Positions 16,191 to 24,602 of a DNA stretch of 39,859 nt are shown piece after piece. This stretch comes from Bacteroidota bacterium (GTDB lineage: Bacteria; Bacteroidota; Bacteroidia; Cytophagales; Microscillaceae). A program made the position numbers and the translations under genes. How positions within the stretch are numbered: position 1 is the stretch's first letter; the number at the start of each line of letters is the position of its first letter. The DNA is taken from NCBI GenBank assembly GCA_004293265.1, contig RDXZ01000027.1:1-39859 (forward strand), read 5' to 3'. The notes under the pieces were generated by a model. It did no database searches, was not told the origin of the DNA, and saw nothing but the letters and a program-made list of their open reading frames with translations.

Positions 16191-16239
16191 AATTTTTAAA
16201 AAAAAAAATTTATAACTTTGAAATTTTTAAAAGATAATA

Positions 16240-16282
16240 ATTAGTAACAAACAAAAATTATTCATTTTTATTTGTTACTAAT
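16240..16282 (-). promoter_or_regulatory. Perfect 12-bp stem-loop between tube and tailed tube-like genes
   Basis: ATTAGTAACAAA (16240-16251) and TTTGTTACTAAT (16271-16282) pair without mismatch around a 19-base loop. It lies 16 bases after the tube gene stop, with the next gene starting 50 bases further. On the minus strand it is followed by an AT-rich stretch with T-runs, so it may partly terminate or protect the tube message and lower downstream expression. Confidence 0.7.
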
Positions 16283-16298
16283 CATTTTTTGAATAAAA

Positions 16299-16742
16299 TT
16301 AGCCTTTTGCCATTGTAATACCTTCGTGAGCCAATTCTAAAGTTTCTACTGCCAATTCGTTGCCTGTAGAGTTCAAATCAGGTCCTGAGATACTCAAAGG
16401 GAATGCTTTTACGATAGTCCAAACCATCAAAGGTGCGCCCTTTTCGTCCAATAATTGAATCGTAATATCTTTACGTCTTTCAGGATTTTTTTGAACATCT
16501 GCATACCAATCGTATAATGCAGTATCGTTTTTGAACATTGCTTTTTTCAAAGTTACGTTTTCAAATTTTTTCAAACCTGGAATACGTTGTTTGATAAAAG
16601 TAGGGTCATTTCCTGTACGATATTCAATCATATCTGTTGTTAATTTCAAGCCAGAAACTTCTTGAAATCCTAAATTTACACCTTCCCATTGCACTGTAAA
16701 ATGAAACTTGGGAATAGGCCATAGTTCGGTTGCATCACTCAT
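16299..16742 (-). CDS. eCIS inner tube protein (Afp1-like, gp19/Hcp fold)
   Basis: A 147-residue phage tail tube protein. The opening (PIPKFHFTVQWEGVNLGFQEVSGL) and the pattern DMIEYRTGNDPTFIKQRIPG, then FENVTLKKAMFKND, are diagnostic. Tube proteins stack in hexamers to form the needle expelled on sheath contraction and can hold effectors inside. It should be among the most abundant proteins of the particle, and the perfect stem-loops on both sides of its gene would suit separate control of its message level. Confidence 0.95.
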   Translation of the reverse strand: MSDATELWPIPKFHFTVQWEGVNLGFQEVSGLKLTTDMIEYRTGNDPTFIKQRIPGLKKFENVTLKKAMFKNDTALYDWYADVQKNPERRKDITIQLLDEKGAPLMVWTIVKAFPLSISGPDLNSTGNELAVETLELAHEGITMAKG

Positions 16743-16800
16743 ACTATATTGTTGTTTTTTTTAATTTTTTTTTAATTGAATAAATTTTTTGATTGATAAG

Positions 16801-16877
16801 GTGTGAAATATTTTATTTTTTTAAATAAGATTTAAAAATTTATTATCAAATATTAAACCTAAAACAATATTTCACAC
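16801..16877 (-). promoter_or_regulatory. Perfect 12-bp inverted repeat between sheath and tube genes
   Basis: GTGTGAAATATT (16801-16812) and AATATTTCACAC (16866-16877) are exact complements with 53 AT-rich bases between them. The structure fills most of the 149-base gap between sheath stop and tube start. With the stem-loop at 16240-16282 it brackets the tube gene. It could be an mRNA processing or stabilising element or an operator; the sequence alone does not decide. Confidence 0.65.
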
Positions 16878-16891
16878 ATTATCTTTTAAAA

Positions 16892-18385
16892 CTAAGACTC
16901 TTGCATTTTTTGTTGGAACGTAATAACGATAAATTCAGCAGGTCTTGAGATAGCCACTTTTACAGTGATTCTCATAATTCCGTCCAATACATCATTAGGA
17001 GTCATTGTAGAGCCAATTCCTACCAATACTTCAAAAGCTTGGTCAGCAGTTGTACCTACTAAACCACCTTGATTCCACAAATCAGTTAAGAAAGAAGAAA
17101 TCATACTTTTCATCAAAGTCCAAGTATTAGCAGTGTTTGCTTCAAATACATAGGCTTTTGCGGCATTTTTTACTGATTCTTCAATGTATAACATAGTGCG
17201 TCTTACGTTTACGTAACGCCAATCTTGGCTATTGCCATCTAAAGTTCTTGCTCCCCAAACTAACACGCCTTCACCTGGGAAAGAACGAATTGCGTTCACA
17301 GATTTACCTGTAACAGTTACGTTCAAATCTTCTTGGTCATCATGCGTAATTTTTACAGTAGGAAGTGTAACACTATTGAAACCAACGTTAGCAGGTGCTT
17401 TCCACACGCCACGTGTGCCATCAACCATTGCATACACACCTGCGATACCCGCACTTGCAGGAAGGATATTTAATTGCATTCTGATTTGTCCCAAAATGCT
17501 TTTGTAAGCAGGACTAATCGTGTTCAAAGTTTGGTGAACTGCATCTAAGTTTGAGCCTGCGTCAGTTAATTTTTTAATTTCAACTTTTGCTTCTGCTGAA
17601 CGTTTTGCATCAGCATAAATAGCATCAACTTCTGCTTCCAATAAAGTTTGTAAACCAGCCAAATCAGCAAAATTTGCTAAACTAATTTCGTCTGCTTGCA
17701 CAATAGAAGTATAAGCCCAAGGATAATAAGCCGCACCAAAGTTAAGGAAATTGTTACCAACACCTTCTCTAAATTGAGTGATGACATCATCTTCGTCATA
17801 ACTACGTTTTTTGTAGCCATCATATACATCTAAGATAGCAAAACGATTTTTCATTTTTTGTCCGCAATGTAAAAGCGCCGCTTGTTGTACTGCAAAAGCA
17901 TTTTCTTTATCTAACATTACCGCCTCAGGAATAACCACCAAAGTAGGTTCTGTTTCAGAAATTAAAGCATTTAAACCTGCTTCAAATGCTTTTTTGTTGA
18001 TTTCATCTGCATAACTGCCCACAGGAACAATATAGCAAAGACCACCACCATTAGCAAAAAACAAACGCAAGCTGTCATATAATAAATGACGTGCCGCTAC
18101 TTCTGGGCTGATTTGGTAATTTTTTCCTGCGATTTCTACGTCAATTTCTTCACCAGTTGCTTCAGAAATTGTAAATTTTGTGGCAGGTTGTCCACCAAAA
18201 GTGTCCACAAATTCAGTAAAAGATGTAATTCTTACTGCTTTGTTTAACAAAGATTGCCCTTTACGACTTGTTTTAGCCGTATATCCGATAAACGCAGGGA
18301 CTGCTGTTGAGCCTGCTACCACCGAATTAGGGAAAGCGTTTTTCTCCTCGATATAAACGCCTGGAGTTGCTAGTTTAATAGCCAT
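16892..18385 (-). CDS. eCIS contractile sheath protein (Afp2-4-like)
   Basis: A 497-residue tail sheath protein. The N-terminus (ATPGVYIEEKNAFPNSVV, then TAVPAFIGYT) and the C-terminal region (RRTMLYIEESVKNAAKAYVF, ANTWTLMKSMISSFLTDLW, then ITVKVAISRPAEFIVI) match the family closely; the C-terminal arm interlocks neighbouring subunits. Afp and PVC clusters have several sheath paralogues; here only one is present. It is the second gene of the operon, with 176 AT-rich bases between it and the unknown gene upstream. Confidence 0.96.
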   Translation of the reverse strand: MAIKLATPGVYIEEKNAFPNSVVAGSTAVPAFIGYTAKTSRKGQSLLNKAVRITSFTEFVDTFGGQPATKFTISEATGEEIDVEIAGKNYQISPEVAARHLLYDSLRLFFANGGGLCYIVPVGSYADEINKKAFEAGLNALISETEPTLVVIPEAVMLDKENAFAVQQAALLHCGQKMKNRFAILDVYDGYKKRSYDEDDVITQFREGVGNNFLNFGAAYYPWAYTSIVQADEISLANFADLAGLQTLLEAEVDAIYADAKRSAEAKVEIKKLTDAGSNLDAVHQTLNTISPAYKSILGQIRMQLNILPASAGIAGVYAMVDGTRGVWKAPANVGFNSVTLPTVKITHDDQEDLNVTVTGKSVNAIRSFPGEGVLVWGARTLDGNSQDWRYVNVRRTMLYIEESVKNAAKAYVFEANTANTWTLMKSMISSFLTDLWNQGGLVGTTADQAFEVLVGIGSTMTPNDVLDGIMRITVKVAISRPAEFIVITFQQKMQES

Positions 18386-18472
18386 ATAATTGATTTTTAG
18401 TTTAAATTCTTCGTTTATAATTATATTTTTTAGTTAATAATTTTTATTTTTTTTAGACAAAAAATTAGCTGA

Positions 18473-18499
18473 TTAAAATTTTATGTTAAAATTTTAATG
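18473..18499 (-). promoter_or_regulatory. Perfect 12-bp stem-loop upstream of the sheath gene
   Basis: ATTAAAATTTTA and TAAAATTTTAAT are separated by three bases in the gap between the first eCIS gene and the sheath gene. The stem is wholly A-T, so in DNA this poor in GC chance is possible. No -7 box is evident between it and the sheath start. Confidence 0.4.
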
Positions 18500-18561
18500 A
18501 ATTTTTGTTAATATCTTACTAAAAAGTTATTAAAAATTACTAAAAAATATTATTCAAATAT

Positions 18562-19632
18562 TTACAAATAAACATACATATCAGAATAAGCAATATCTAT
18601 ATTAGTCTTATCGGGCTTAATAGAATCAATAGAAGGACTTGGAAGTTTTTGCAAAATTAAATCTGTTGCATTGCTTCTTCCGCCTGCTTTTCTTGCTAAC
18701 TCAAATTGATATAGGTTTTCATCTTGTATCATTAATGGTTTTTCGCTTTCAAATTGAAGTGCTTCTTTTCCATTAGGTAATACAACATTTCCTATTTCCT
18801 TAAATATTATTTTTTCTTGCCCTGTGTTGATAGCAAGATTTTGTAAATTATTTGAATATTTTGATAATAAATAATATCGCCAATAAGCTTGTCTTGCTTT
18901 AAATTTTATCCCCATATTTTTGCAAGGCAGAGATTGATTATCGTTTAGAAGTTGAAGGATTTTTTGTTGCCATCCTTTACCTAATCGCACCTGAAACATA
19001 GCTGCTGGCGTTTTGAGTTGCTTAGGTAAATGTAAAAATGCATCGACAACGTTTTTGTCTTCTTCTATTTGATACAATCCGAAACTTAATTCACTTAGAT
19101 TAAATACGTAATTATCATCAACTATTTCAATTTTGTCCGAAAGTTCGTTATTATATTTTGATTTTCCAAATATTTTGGAAGTTTTTTTTATTTTTTTTCC
19201 TTTCCACTTATCAAAAGTATAAAAATAAGCATCTTTTGCACTCACAAACTCATCATTTCCCAAAAAATATTCTTTTTCATCTATATCATTTACTTCTGTA
19301 TCAAAATAAAAAATTTTTTTATTCAGTTCCCAAGGAAGTTGAGTAAAATGTAAAAAATATGGATTTTGAATATGCAAATAAAAATCTAATACAATATCTT
19401 GTTGATTTTGTAAAAAAAATTCAAAGACACCACTTTTATCTGAAGAAAGCATCAAATTAAATCCTTTATCGCCTGCATATAACTGCATTCCGATTTGAGA
19501 AATAGTTTTTGCGGTTTCTTGAGAAGGAACAAATCTAAAAAAATCATTAGGAATTTGCTTAAAATATTCGTGTTGAATATTCAAAGCAATTAACTGCTGA
19601 TACCGAACTTCGATTTCGATATTTTCACGCAT
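18562..19632 (-). CDS. Unknown protein, first gene of the eCIS operon (356 aa)
   Basis: A 356-residue soluble protein starting MRENIEIEVRYQQLIALNIQ; I chose ATG at 19632 because the promoter lies between it and the longer frame's start at 19710. The protein is rich in aromatic residues and beta-strand-like stretches (VFEFFLQNQQDIVLDFYLHI, FGLYQIEEDKN), with no signal peptide, membrane segment or recognised domain. Position directly ahead of the sheath gene argues for a structural or assembly role, such as sheath cap or accessory factor; this is inference, and I could not match it to a named Afp protein. Confidence 0.75.
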   Translation of the reverse strand: MRENIEIEVRYQQLIALNIQHEYFKQIPNDFFRFVPSQETAKTISQIGMQLYAGDKGFNLMLSSDKSGVFEFFLQNQQDIVLDFYLHIQNPYFLHFTQLPWELNKKIFYFDTEVNDIDEKEYFLGNDEFVSAKDAYFYTFDKWKGKKIKKTSKIFGKSKYNNELSDKIEIVDDNYVFNLSELSFGLYQIEEDKNVVDAFLHLPKQLKTPAAMFQVRLGKGWQQKILQLLNDNQSLPCKNMGIKFKARQAYWRYYLLSKYSNNLQNLAINTGQEKIIFKEIGNVVLPNGKEALQFESEKPLMIQDENLYQFELARKAGGRSNATDLILQKLPSPSIDSIKPDKTNIDIAYSDMYVYL

Positions 19633-19669
19633 ATACACACTTATTTTGAAAAATTGCTGGATTTTGGCA

Positions 19670-19701
19670 TAAAGATAAATAGAGTTTTTTAAACTTCCAA
19701 A
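19670..19701 (-). promoter_or_regulatory. Probable promoter of the eCIS operon
   Basis: On the minus strand TTTG (19701-19698) is followed after 20 bases by TATCTTTA (19677-19670), one base from the Bacteroidota -7 consensus TAnnTTTG. The leader to the first ATG is about 30 bases. Confidence 0.55.
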
Positions 19702-19846
19702 ATAAATCAAATTTTTTTTATTTTATTTTTAAAAAAATTAAAATATTGACTTAAAAAATAGATTTTTTTATTCATTTAATGCCAACTTATGATAATTTTT
19801 GTAGATATATACCAAAATATTATCTACATCACTCTCACGGATTTTT

Positions 19847-20203
19847 TTATTTTTTTCTATAAAGATCCCCTAGTAAAGAAACATACAAAATCTTTTTCTT
19901 AGTTGGTTTTAACGTATTTTTTGTTGCAAAAATTTCATAATGATTGGTTGCCAAAAAAAAATTATCATATTCATCTCTAAATGATGAAAGTTCTTCAGAT
20001 GTGTCAAACACTCCCAATACATCACAAGTGTTTATTTTTGCATCTTCCTTATTTTTATATGCCACAAAAAGCCATTTGTCAGGATATTTTTTTTCTATTT
20101 CTTCCCAAGTAAGCCAATTAGGGATATGGTTTTTTTGTACTTCTTCTATTTTTAGTTTTTTAGGTATAACCTTTTTTATAGTTGTTTTTTGAATATTTTT
20201 CAT
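19847..20203 (-). CDS. Small unknown protein (118 aa)
   Basis: A basic N-terminal segment (MKNIQKTTIKKVIPKKLKIE) is followed by a compact domain with WLTWEEIEKKYPDKWLFVAY, then DVLGVFDTSEELSSFRDEY. The pattern of a short helix, a Tyr-Pro-x-x-Trp strand and a second helix after a glycine recalls the small DUF5678-like folds, but this is only a resemblance. It stands alone upstream of the eCIS operon in the same direction, 145 bases before the operon promoter, so a cargo or regulatory link is possible but unproved. Confidence 0.6.
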   Translation of the reverse strand: MKNIQKTTIKKVIPKKLKIEEVQKNHIPNWLTWEEIEKKYPDKWLFVAYKNKEDAKINTCDVLGVFDTSEELSSFRDEYDNFFLATNHYEIFATKNTLKPTKKKILYVSLLGDLYRKK

Positions 20204-20280
20204 TTTTTTAATTGTTTAATTTTATTTAAATAATGCAAATATAAACACTTCTTTGTATTTTTTTACTTTTGTTCATATAT

Positions 20281-20335
20281 CGAAAAGTGTAGTAAAACTT
20301 ATATTTTTGTTAAGATTTTAGTTCTGCACTTTTCG
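20281..20335. repeat. CGAAAAGTG hairpin element, copy C
   Basis: CGAAAAGTGTAGTAAAA and TTCTGCACTTTTCG are arranged as in copy A at 5483-5537, with the same spacing of arms. It lies in the 593-base gap between the 118-residue gene and the esterase gene. The remaining gap is AT-rich with no supported gene. Confidence 0.85.
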
Positions 20336-20551
20336 TTTATCAACAACTTTTATTTATTCAATACTTTTTTTTAACAAAAGTAAATATATTTTCTTATTCG
20401 ACCAAATATTTATGAAAATAAAAAGTGAAAAACATTAACCCCTAACTTCCTGAATTATACGTAATAGTTTAGTACAGATTTTAAAAATAGTGTAAATATG
20501 ATAAATAGAGTGCCTTTTTAAATTGTTACAAAAAAAAGAATTATTTTTTAT

Positions 20552-20568
20552 ATTACGTATTACGTAAT
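20552..20568. promoter_or_regulatory. 17-bp palindrome, possible operator
   Basis: ATTACGTATTACGTAAT is a symmetric sequence in the gap between the 118-residue gene and the esterase gene. It has the form of a dimeric repressor site, but no promoter is visible next to it, so the role is only suggested. Confidence 0.3.
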
Positions 20569-20719
20569 AATAAAAAATTGTATTTTACCAATATAAATAC
20601 CTATTAAAAGTTAATTATTGATATTTTTGTTGTATTTTTTCAATAATATATGGTGTAAAATAAAGAAGTTAGGGATTAAACTTTCTACAAAAAAATTTCA
20701 AAATTTCATTTAATTTTTT

Positions 20720-20792
20720 AACCATTATTTTTCTCCTCACAAACGACAAACCAATGAGATGATAAGTTATTTGTGAGGAAAAAAACAGTGGT
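20720..20792 (-). terminator. Long imperfect stem-loop after the esterase gene
   Basis: The arms AACCATTATTTTTCTCCTCA (from 20720) and TTTGTGAGGAAAAAAACAGT (from 20770) pair imperfectly over about 23 bases, directly downstream of the esterase stop codon on its strand. GC is concentrated in CTCCTCAC/GTGAGGA, and T-rich sequence follows on the minus strand, which fits a terminator. Confidence 0.5.
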
Positions 20793-20796
20793 TATT

Positions 20797-21528
20797 TTAA
20801 AACTTCGTTTCTAAAACATAAGGCAACATTGCACGCCAAGTTTCCCAATCGTGAGGCATATCATAACCCCACAAATCAACTTCGTGTGGAATACCTTTGC
20901 TGGCTAAAATTCTACCAAAACGGCGAGAAGCGTCAGGTGCTTCATAATCACCTTGTCCTGATAAAATAAAAGTTTTATGACGATTACGCAAAATATTCAA
21001 CCAATATTCATCGTTCATATTTGCTAAATAATCTTCAGGCGAATTAAAATAACAATTTTCGTCCCAATATCCATCTGTATATGCCCCCAAACGATACACG
21101 CCACTCATCGCAATCACGCCTGAAATCAAATCAGGGCGTTTGAAAAATAAATTAGCACTATGCAAAGCCCCAAAAGATGCTCCTGCTGTGATAATTGGCA
21201 CATCACTTTTGCAATGATTACGAATAAAAGGCAATACTTCTTGATACACATATTCGTTGAATTGTGCGTGGCGTATAGATTTATCAGTTGGGTGCATTCT
21301 ATTGTTCAACCAACTTTCAGAATTGATACTATTGATAGAAAAAACTTTAAATTTTCCTTCATCTATATATTTTTTAATAGAATCAATCAAATAAAAACGC
21401 TCATATTCTAAATAATCAGCCGCCGCCGTAGGTAATAATAACAATGCTTGACCATAATGACCATAAACCGCAATTTCCATATCGCGGTGCAATCGTGGAC
21501 TCCACCACTGATGAATTTCTCTGTGCAT
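20797..21528 (-). CDS. Alpha/beta-hydrolase fold esterase
   Basis: A 243-residue cytoplasmic esterase of the putative esterase D / mycolyltransferase-like family. The nucleophile Ser118 is in GASFG (116-120), the likely acid is Asp194 in SGQGDYEAP, and His226 is in YDMPHDWETW. There is no signal peptide. The N-terminus (REIHQWWSPRLHRDMEIAVYG) is typical of this subfamily, with the first beta-strands describing the acyl pocket. Substrate is unknown. It is divergent from the Septu-like operon, 249 AT-rich bases away. Confidence 0.88.
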   Translation of the reverse strand: MHREIHQWWSPRLHRDMEIAVYGHYGQALLLLPTAAADYLEYERFYLIDSIKKYIDEGKFKVFSINSINSESWLNNRMHPTDKSIRHAQFNEYVYQEVLPFIRNHCKSDVPIITAGASFGALHSANLFFKRPDLISGVIAMSGVYRLGAYTDGYWDENCYFNSPEDYLANMNDEYWLNILRNRHKTFILSGQGDYEAPDASRRFGRILASKGIPHEVDLWGYDMPHDWETWRAMLPYVLETKF

Positions 21529-21720
21529 ATTTTTGACTTATTTTTTAATTTAACTTTTAGTTTAATTTTTAATTTAACTTTTTTGGTTTAAATATAAAGG
21601 CAAATTTGGATAAAAAAAATTAAATTGAAAAAAAAATTATTTTTTATTTTAAATGACAAGTAAAATCATCAAAAATACAATGTTTTTTTTATAATTATAT
21701 CATTTTTTGATAATAATGTT

Positions 21721-21780
21721 TTTGGTGATACAATAAAAAATCTTTATCTTTGCAACTATAAAAAAATACTTAAAAATATG
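21721..21780 (+). promoter_or_regulatory. Promoter and leader of the Septu-like operon (46-bp duplicate of the purQ leader)
   Basis: TTTG (21721-21724), 20 bases and TATCTTTG (21745-21752) make a canonical Bacteroidota promoter. The 46 bases from 21735 to the ATG are identical to 23873-23918 in front of purQ, including the -7 box, the leader and the start codon. Only this copy keeps the TTTG -33 element, so it is probably the original purQ promoter. Confidence 0.85.
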
Positions 21781-23085
21781 ATTTACCAATTTATAGCAGA
21801 AAAAACTAACGCAGATTTAGATTTTGATATTACACTTACACCTGATAAACAAGTGTATTGTTTTATTGGTGAAAATGGTTGTGGCAAAACACAATTATTG
21901 GAAAATTTGGCTAAGAGTTTGATTTTTTCGAGTACAATTTTTGGTAATGTTACAATCAAAAACTATAAATATATTACATTTTTTAGGCAGGGAGATATTT
22001 ATCAAAAAATAGGAGATTTTAGTTTATTGTTGCCAAAAAAAATATCTATAAATCAAACAAAAGTTAAAAATACAGCATGGGATACTATTTTTTTAAAAGA
22101 TATTAATAACATTGGCATCGAAGACAATGAATATGTTTTTGATTTTCCTATCGTTTTCATTACTGCAAAAAGTAGAGGATACATTCAAAATATAGATAAA
22201 AATAAGGTAGAATTATTAGGAAGTTACGAAGATAGATTTTTAAGTGCATTTACAAAAACGTATAAAAGTATCAAAAATGAAATTGTTGAAGATAATAACT
22301 TAGCAAATTGGCTAAATTCAAGATTGTTGATAAACCCTGCTTTTGTAAAAGATAATGATGATAGAATTTTTGAAGTAGAAGCATTTTTAGATTTATTGGA
22401 AATGCTCGAACCACGATTTAAAAATGAGTTGAAACAAGGCGCAGAACGCTTGAAAAATTTTTCATTTGCAGAAGGTAAATTATATTTTAATCAAATTCCT
22501 TTGGACAATCTTTCTACGGGTTTTGTATCTATTTTCAAAATTTTTCAAGAAATTATTTCAGGTTATGGGGGTTGGATTGGTATGTTAGGCGAAAAAGATA
22601 TAAGAAACACGCAAGGTGTTGTTTTGATTGATGAAATAGAATCGCATCTACACGCCAAATGGCAATATAAAATTATTCCATTGTTAAAATCATTTTTTCC
22701 AAAAACTACATTTTATATTGCTACACATTCGCCACTTATTGTGTCTGCTACTCAAGAAGATGAAGCGTATGAATTGGTAAAAACAGATAATAAAGTAGTA
22801 TCTAAAAAATTAGGAAATCCAAGAAATTGGTATTTGGCTGATGTTTTTTCGCAGGCTTTTCACGTGGATTTTGAAGATAAAAATTTTGAAGAAGAAACCG
22901 AAAATCAGCCTTCTGTCTTGGATTTATTGAAATCTTATAGTGAAAAAGTAAAAAATTATACTATCAAAAATGACGAAAATCTCAAAACAGAAATAGAAGA
23001 TTTGTACCAAAAAATCTTACCAAATTTAGGCGAAGATGACCCACGCAAAAGAGCAATAGATTCTTTAAAAACACTTGTAAAATAA
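21778..23085 (+). CDS. ptuA: Septu-like defence ATPase (PtuA-type)
   Basis: A 435-residue AAA/ABC-type ATPase of the OLD/AAA_21 group without a TOPRIM domain. Walker A is GENGCGKT (31-38), a signature-like stretch LSTGFVSI lies at 245-252, Walker B is VVLIDEIE (281-288) and the H-loop is ATHSP (His317). The C-terminal 80 residues are helical and acidic. It is followed with zero intervening bases by an HNH nuclease gene, the defining layout of Septu anti-phage systems, where PtuA and PtuB form a complex. ATP is thought to hold the nuclease in check in uninfected cells. The gene symbol is by family and context. Confidence 0.85.
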   Translation: MIYQFIAEKTNADLDFDITLTPDKQVYCFIGENGCGKTQLLENLAKSLIFSSTIFGNVTIKNYKYITFFRQGDIYQKIGDFSLLLPKKISINQTKVKNTAWDTIFLKDINNIGIEDNEYVFDFPIVFITAKSRGYIQNIDKNKVELLGSYEDRFLSAFTKTYKSIKNEIVEDNNLANWLNSRLLINPAFVKDNDDRIFEVEAFLDLLEMLEPRFKNELKQGAERLKNFSFAEGKLYFNQIPLDNLSTGFVSIFKIFQEIISGYGGWIGMLGEKDIRNTQGVVLIDEIESHLHAKWQYKIIPLLKSFFPKTTFYIATHSPLIVSATQEDEAYELVKTDNKVVSKKLGNPRNWYLADVFSQAFHVDFEDKNFEEETENQPSVLDLLKSYSEKVKNYTIKNDENLKTEIEDLYQKILPNLGEDDPRKRAIDSLKTLVK

Positions 23086-23826
23086 ATGAAAAAAATCAGC
23101 AGATTATCGCCTCCTGATTGTTTTGATAATAACATTTCAAAAGACGAAAAAATAGAATATTACCAAAATACAGGAAAAAGCAAAACTATCAATCCACGTT
23201 GGAACAATATATGCAAAGATACAGACGGAATTTCTTTGGTAAGAAAAAAATTATTGGAAATGTCTGATAATGTTTGTGCATTTTGTGGTGTGCGTGTTTT
23301 CAATGAAAGTTTTGATGTAGAGCATTTTTTGCCCAAAGATGAATTTCCATATTTGGCGTATTGTTTTGAAAATTATCTCCCTTGTTGTAAAACCTGTAAT
23401 CAAACTCGAAAAAAAACTTTTGTTCCTGATTCACTCAAAGGAAAAGAAATTATAGAGGATATTTTACAACATATTTTTCCAAATGCAGAAATCTATAACC
23501 ATGCCCAAATTCTCCAAAAAACTAAAGATAGAATTATAGAGCCTACTTTTGATGATATAGAAACACATTTAGTTTTTAATGCTGAGTTGCTTTGTTATGA
23601 CACAAAAACTAAAATTGGAGAAATTACAAATCGTATCTTTTTTGACCATAAAGAAGTATCAGAAAAGTGGGAAAATATAAGTCAGTATATAAAATTAATT
23701 GTTTTCAAAACTGAAAATTATGATGAACTTACAAAAGCATTTATTTTGATTGATGGTTATGAATATGTAAGTTTAGCATTTTTAGACTATTGGAAAAAGG
23801 AAAAAAAAGCAGGAAGAACAAGATAA
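23086..23826 (+). CDS. ptuB: Septu-like HNH endonuclease (PtuB-type)
   Basis: A 246-residue HNH nuclease. Zinc ligands are CAFC (Cys64, Cys67) and CKTC (Cys101, Cys104); the catalytic motif is FDVEHFLPKD (His80) followed by FENYLPCCKTCNQTRKK. The start codon directly follows the PtuA stop, so the two are co-translated. PtuB proteins cut DNA once released during infection. All key residues are present, so the system looks intact. The 90 bases after it lead into the duplicated purQ leader. Confidence 0.87.
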   Translation: MKKISRLSPPDCFDNNISKDEKIEYYQNTGKSKTINPRWNNICKDTDGISLVRKKLLEMSDNVCAFCGVRVFNESFDVEHFLPKDEFPYLAYCFENYLPCCKTCNQTRKKTFVPDSLKGKEIIEDILQHIFPNAEIYNHAQILQKTKDRIIEPTFDDIETHLVFNAELLCYDTKTKIGEITNRIFFDHKEVSEKWENISQYIKLIVFKTENYDELTKAFILIDGYEYVSLAFLDYWKKEKKAGRTR

Positions 23827-23872
23827 ATTTGATGGCATTATAATTTTACTCTAAAAAATCTTTATTTTTATC

Positions 23873-23918
23873 AAAAAATCTTTATCTTTGCAACTATAAA
23901 AAAATACTTAAAAATATG
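23873..23918 (+). promoter_or_regulatory. purQ leader, 46-bp exact copy of the Septu leader
   Basis: Identical to 21735-21780. TATCTTTG is at 23883-23890, but the base triplets about 20 upstream read TTTA rather than TTTG, so the -33 element is weaker here. A partial third copy of the AAAAAATCTTTAT part lies just upstream (about 23853-23868), suggesting slippage or repeated joining at the insertion point. Confidence 0.8.
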
Positions 23919-24602
23919 AACTTTTCAATTATTGTTTTTCCCGGTTCTAATTGTGATGAAGATATGGTGTATGCTTTGCGAGAAATATTAGGACAAAATA
24001 TAAAAAAAATATTTCACAAAGAAACTTCTCTACCCAAAAATACTGATTGTGTGATTATACCGGGTGGATTTTCTTATGGTGATTATTTGCGTTCAGGTGC
24101 AATTGCTCGCTTTTCTCCGATTATGTCTGCCGTCCAACAACACGCACAAAGAGGCGGTTTTGTTTGGGGAATTTGTAATGGCTTTCAAATTTTAACCGAA
24201 GCAGGTTTATTAGAAGGTGCATTACTTAAAAATAATCATCAAAAATATTCTTGTAAAAATGTTTTTTTAAAAATTACAAACAAACAAAATCAACTCACAC
24301 AATTTTTGCTTCACAAAGAAACCTATCAAATTCCTATCGCACATGGAGATGGACGTTTTTATGCTGATGAAGATACGCTCAAAAGTTTGCAAGATAACGA
24401 ACAAATTTTATTTCATTATGCTGATAAAGACGGAAATATCAACGAAAACACAAATCCAAATGGTTCTTTGTTAAATATTGCAGGCATTTGTAACAAATCT
24501 AAAAACGTTTTTGGAATGATGCCGCACCCTGAAAGAGCCTGCGACGAAAAAAGTGGAAATATAGATGGAAAAAAAATATTTATATCTTTTCTCGGATTAT
24601 GA
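23916..24602 (+). CDS. purQ: Phosphoribosylformylglycinamidine synthase subunit PurQ
   Basis: A 228-residue glutaminase subunit of FGAM synthase (purine biosynthesis, fourth step), feeding ammonia to PurL. The catalytic Cys87 is in WGICNGFQ, and His204 and Glu206 are in MMPHPERACD; the N-terminal FPGSNCDEDM and GGFSYGDYLRSGAIA motifs are diagnostic for PurQ. PurL and PurS are not in the window. It overlaps the next gene by four bases (ATGA). Confidence 0.95.
   Translation: MNFSIIVFPGSNCDEDMVYALREILGQNIKKIFHKETSLPKNTDCVIIPGGFSYGDYLRSGAIARFSPIMSAVQQHAQRGGFVWGICNGFQILTEAGLLEGALLKNNHQKYSCKNVFLKITNKQNQLTQFLLHKETYQIPIAHGDGRFYADEDTLKSLQDNEQILFHYADKDGNINENTNPNGSLLNIAGICNKSKNVFGMMPHPERACDEKSGNIDGKKIFISFLGL

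Noticed and set aside
21778..23826. Retron-associated ATPase/HNH pair
   Set aside because: The ATPase and HNH pair also occurs with retrons, but no reverse transcriptase gene or msr/msd-like structure is visible upstream, so plain Septu fits better.
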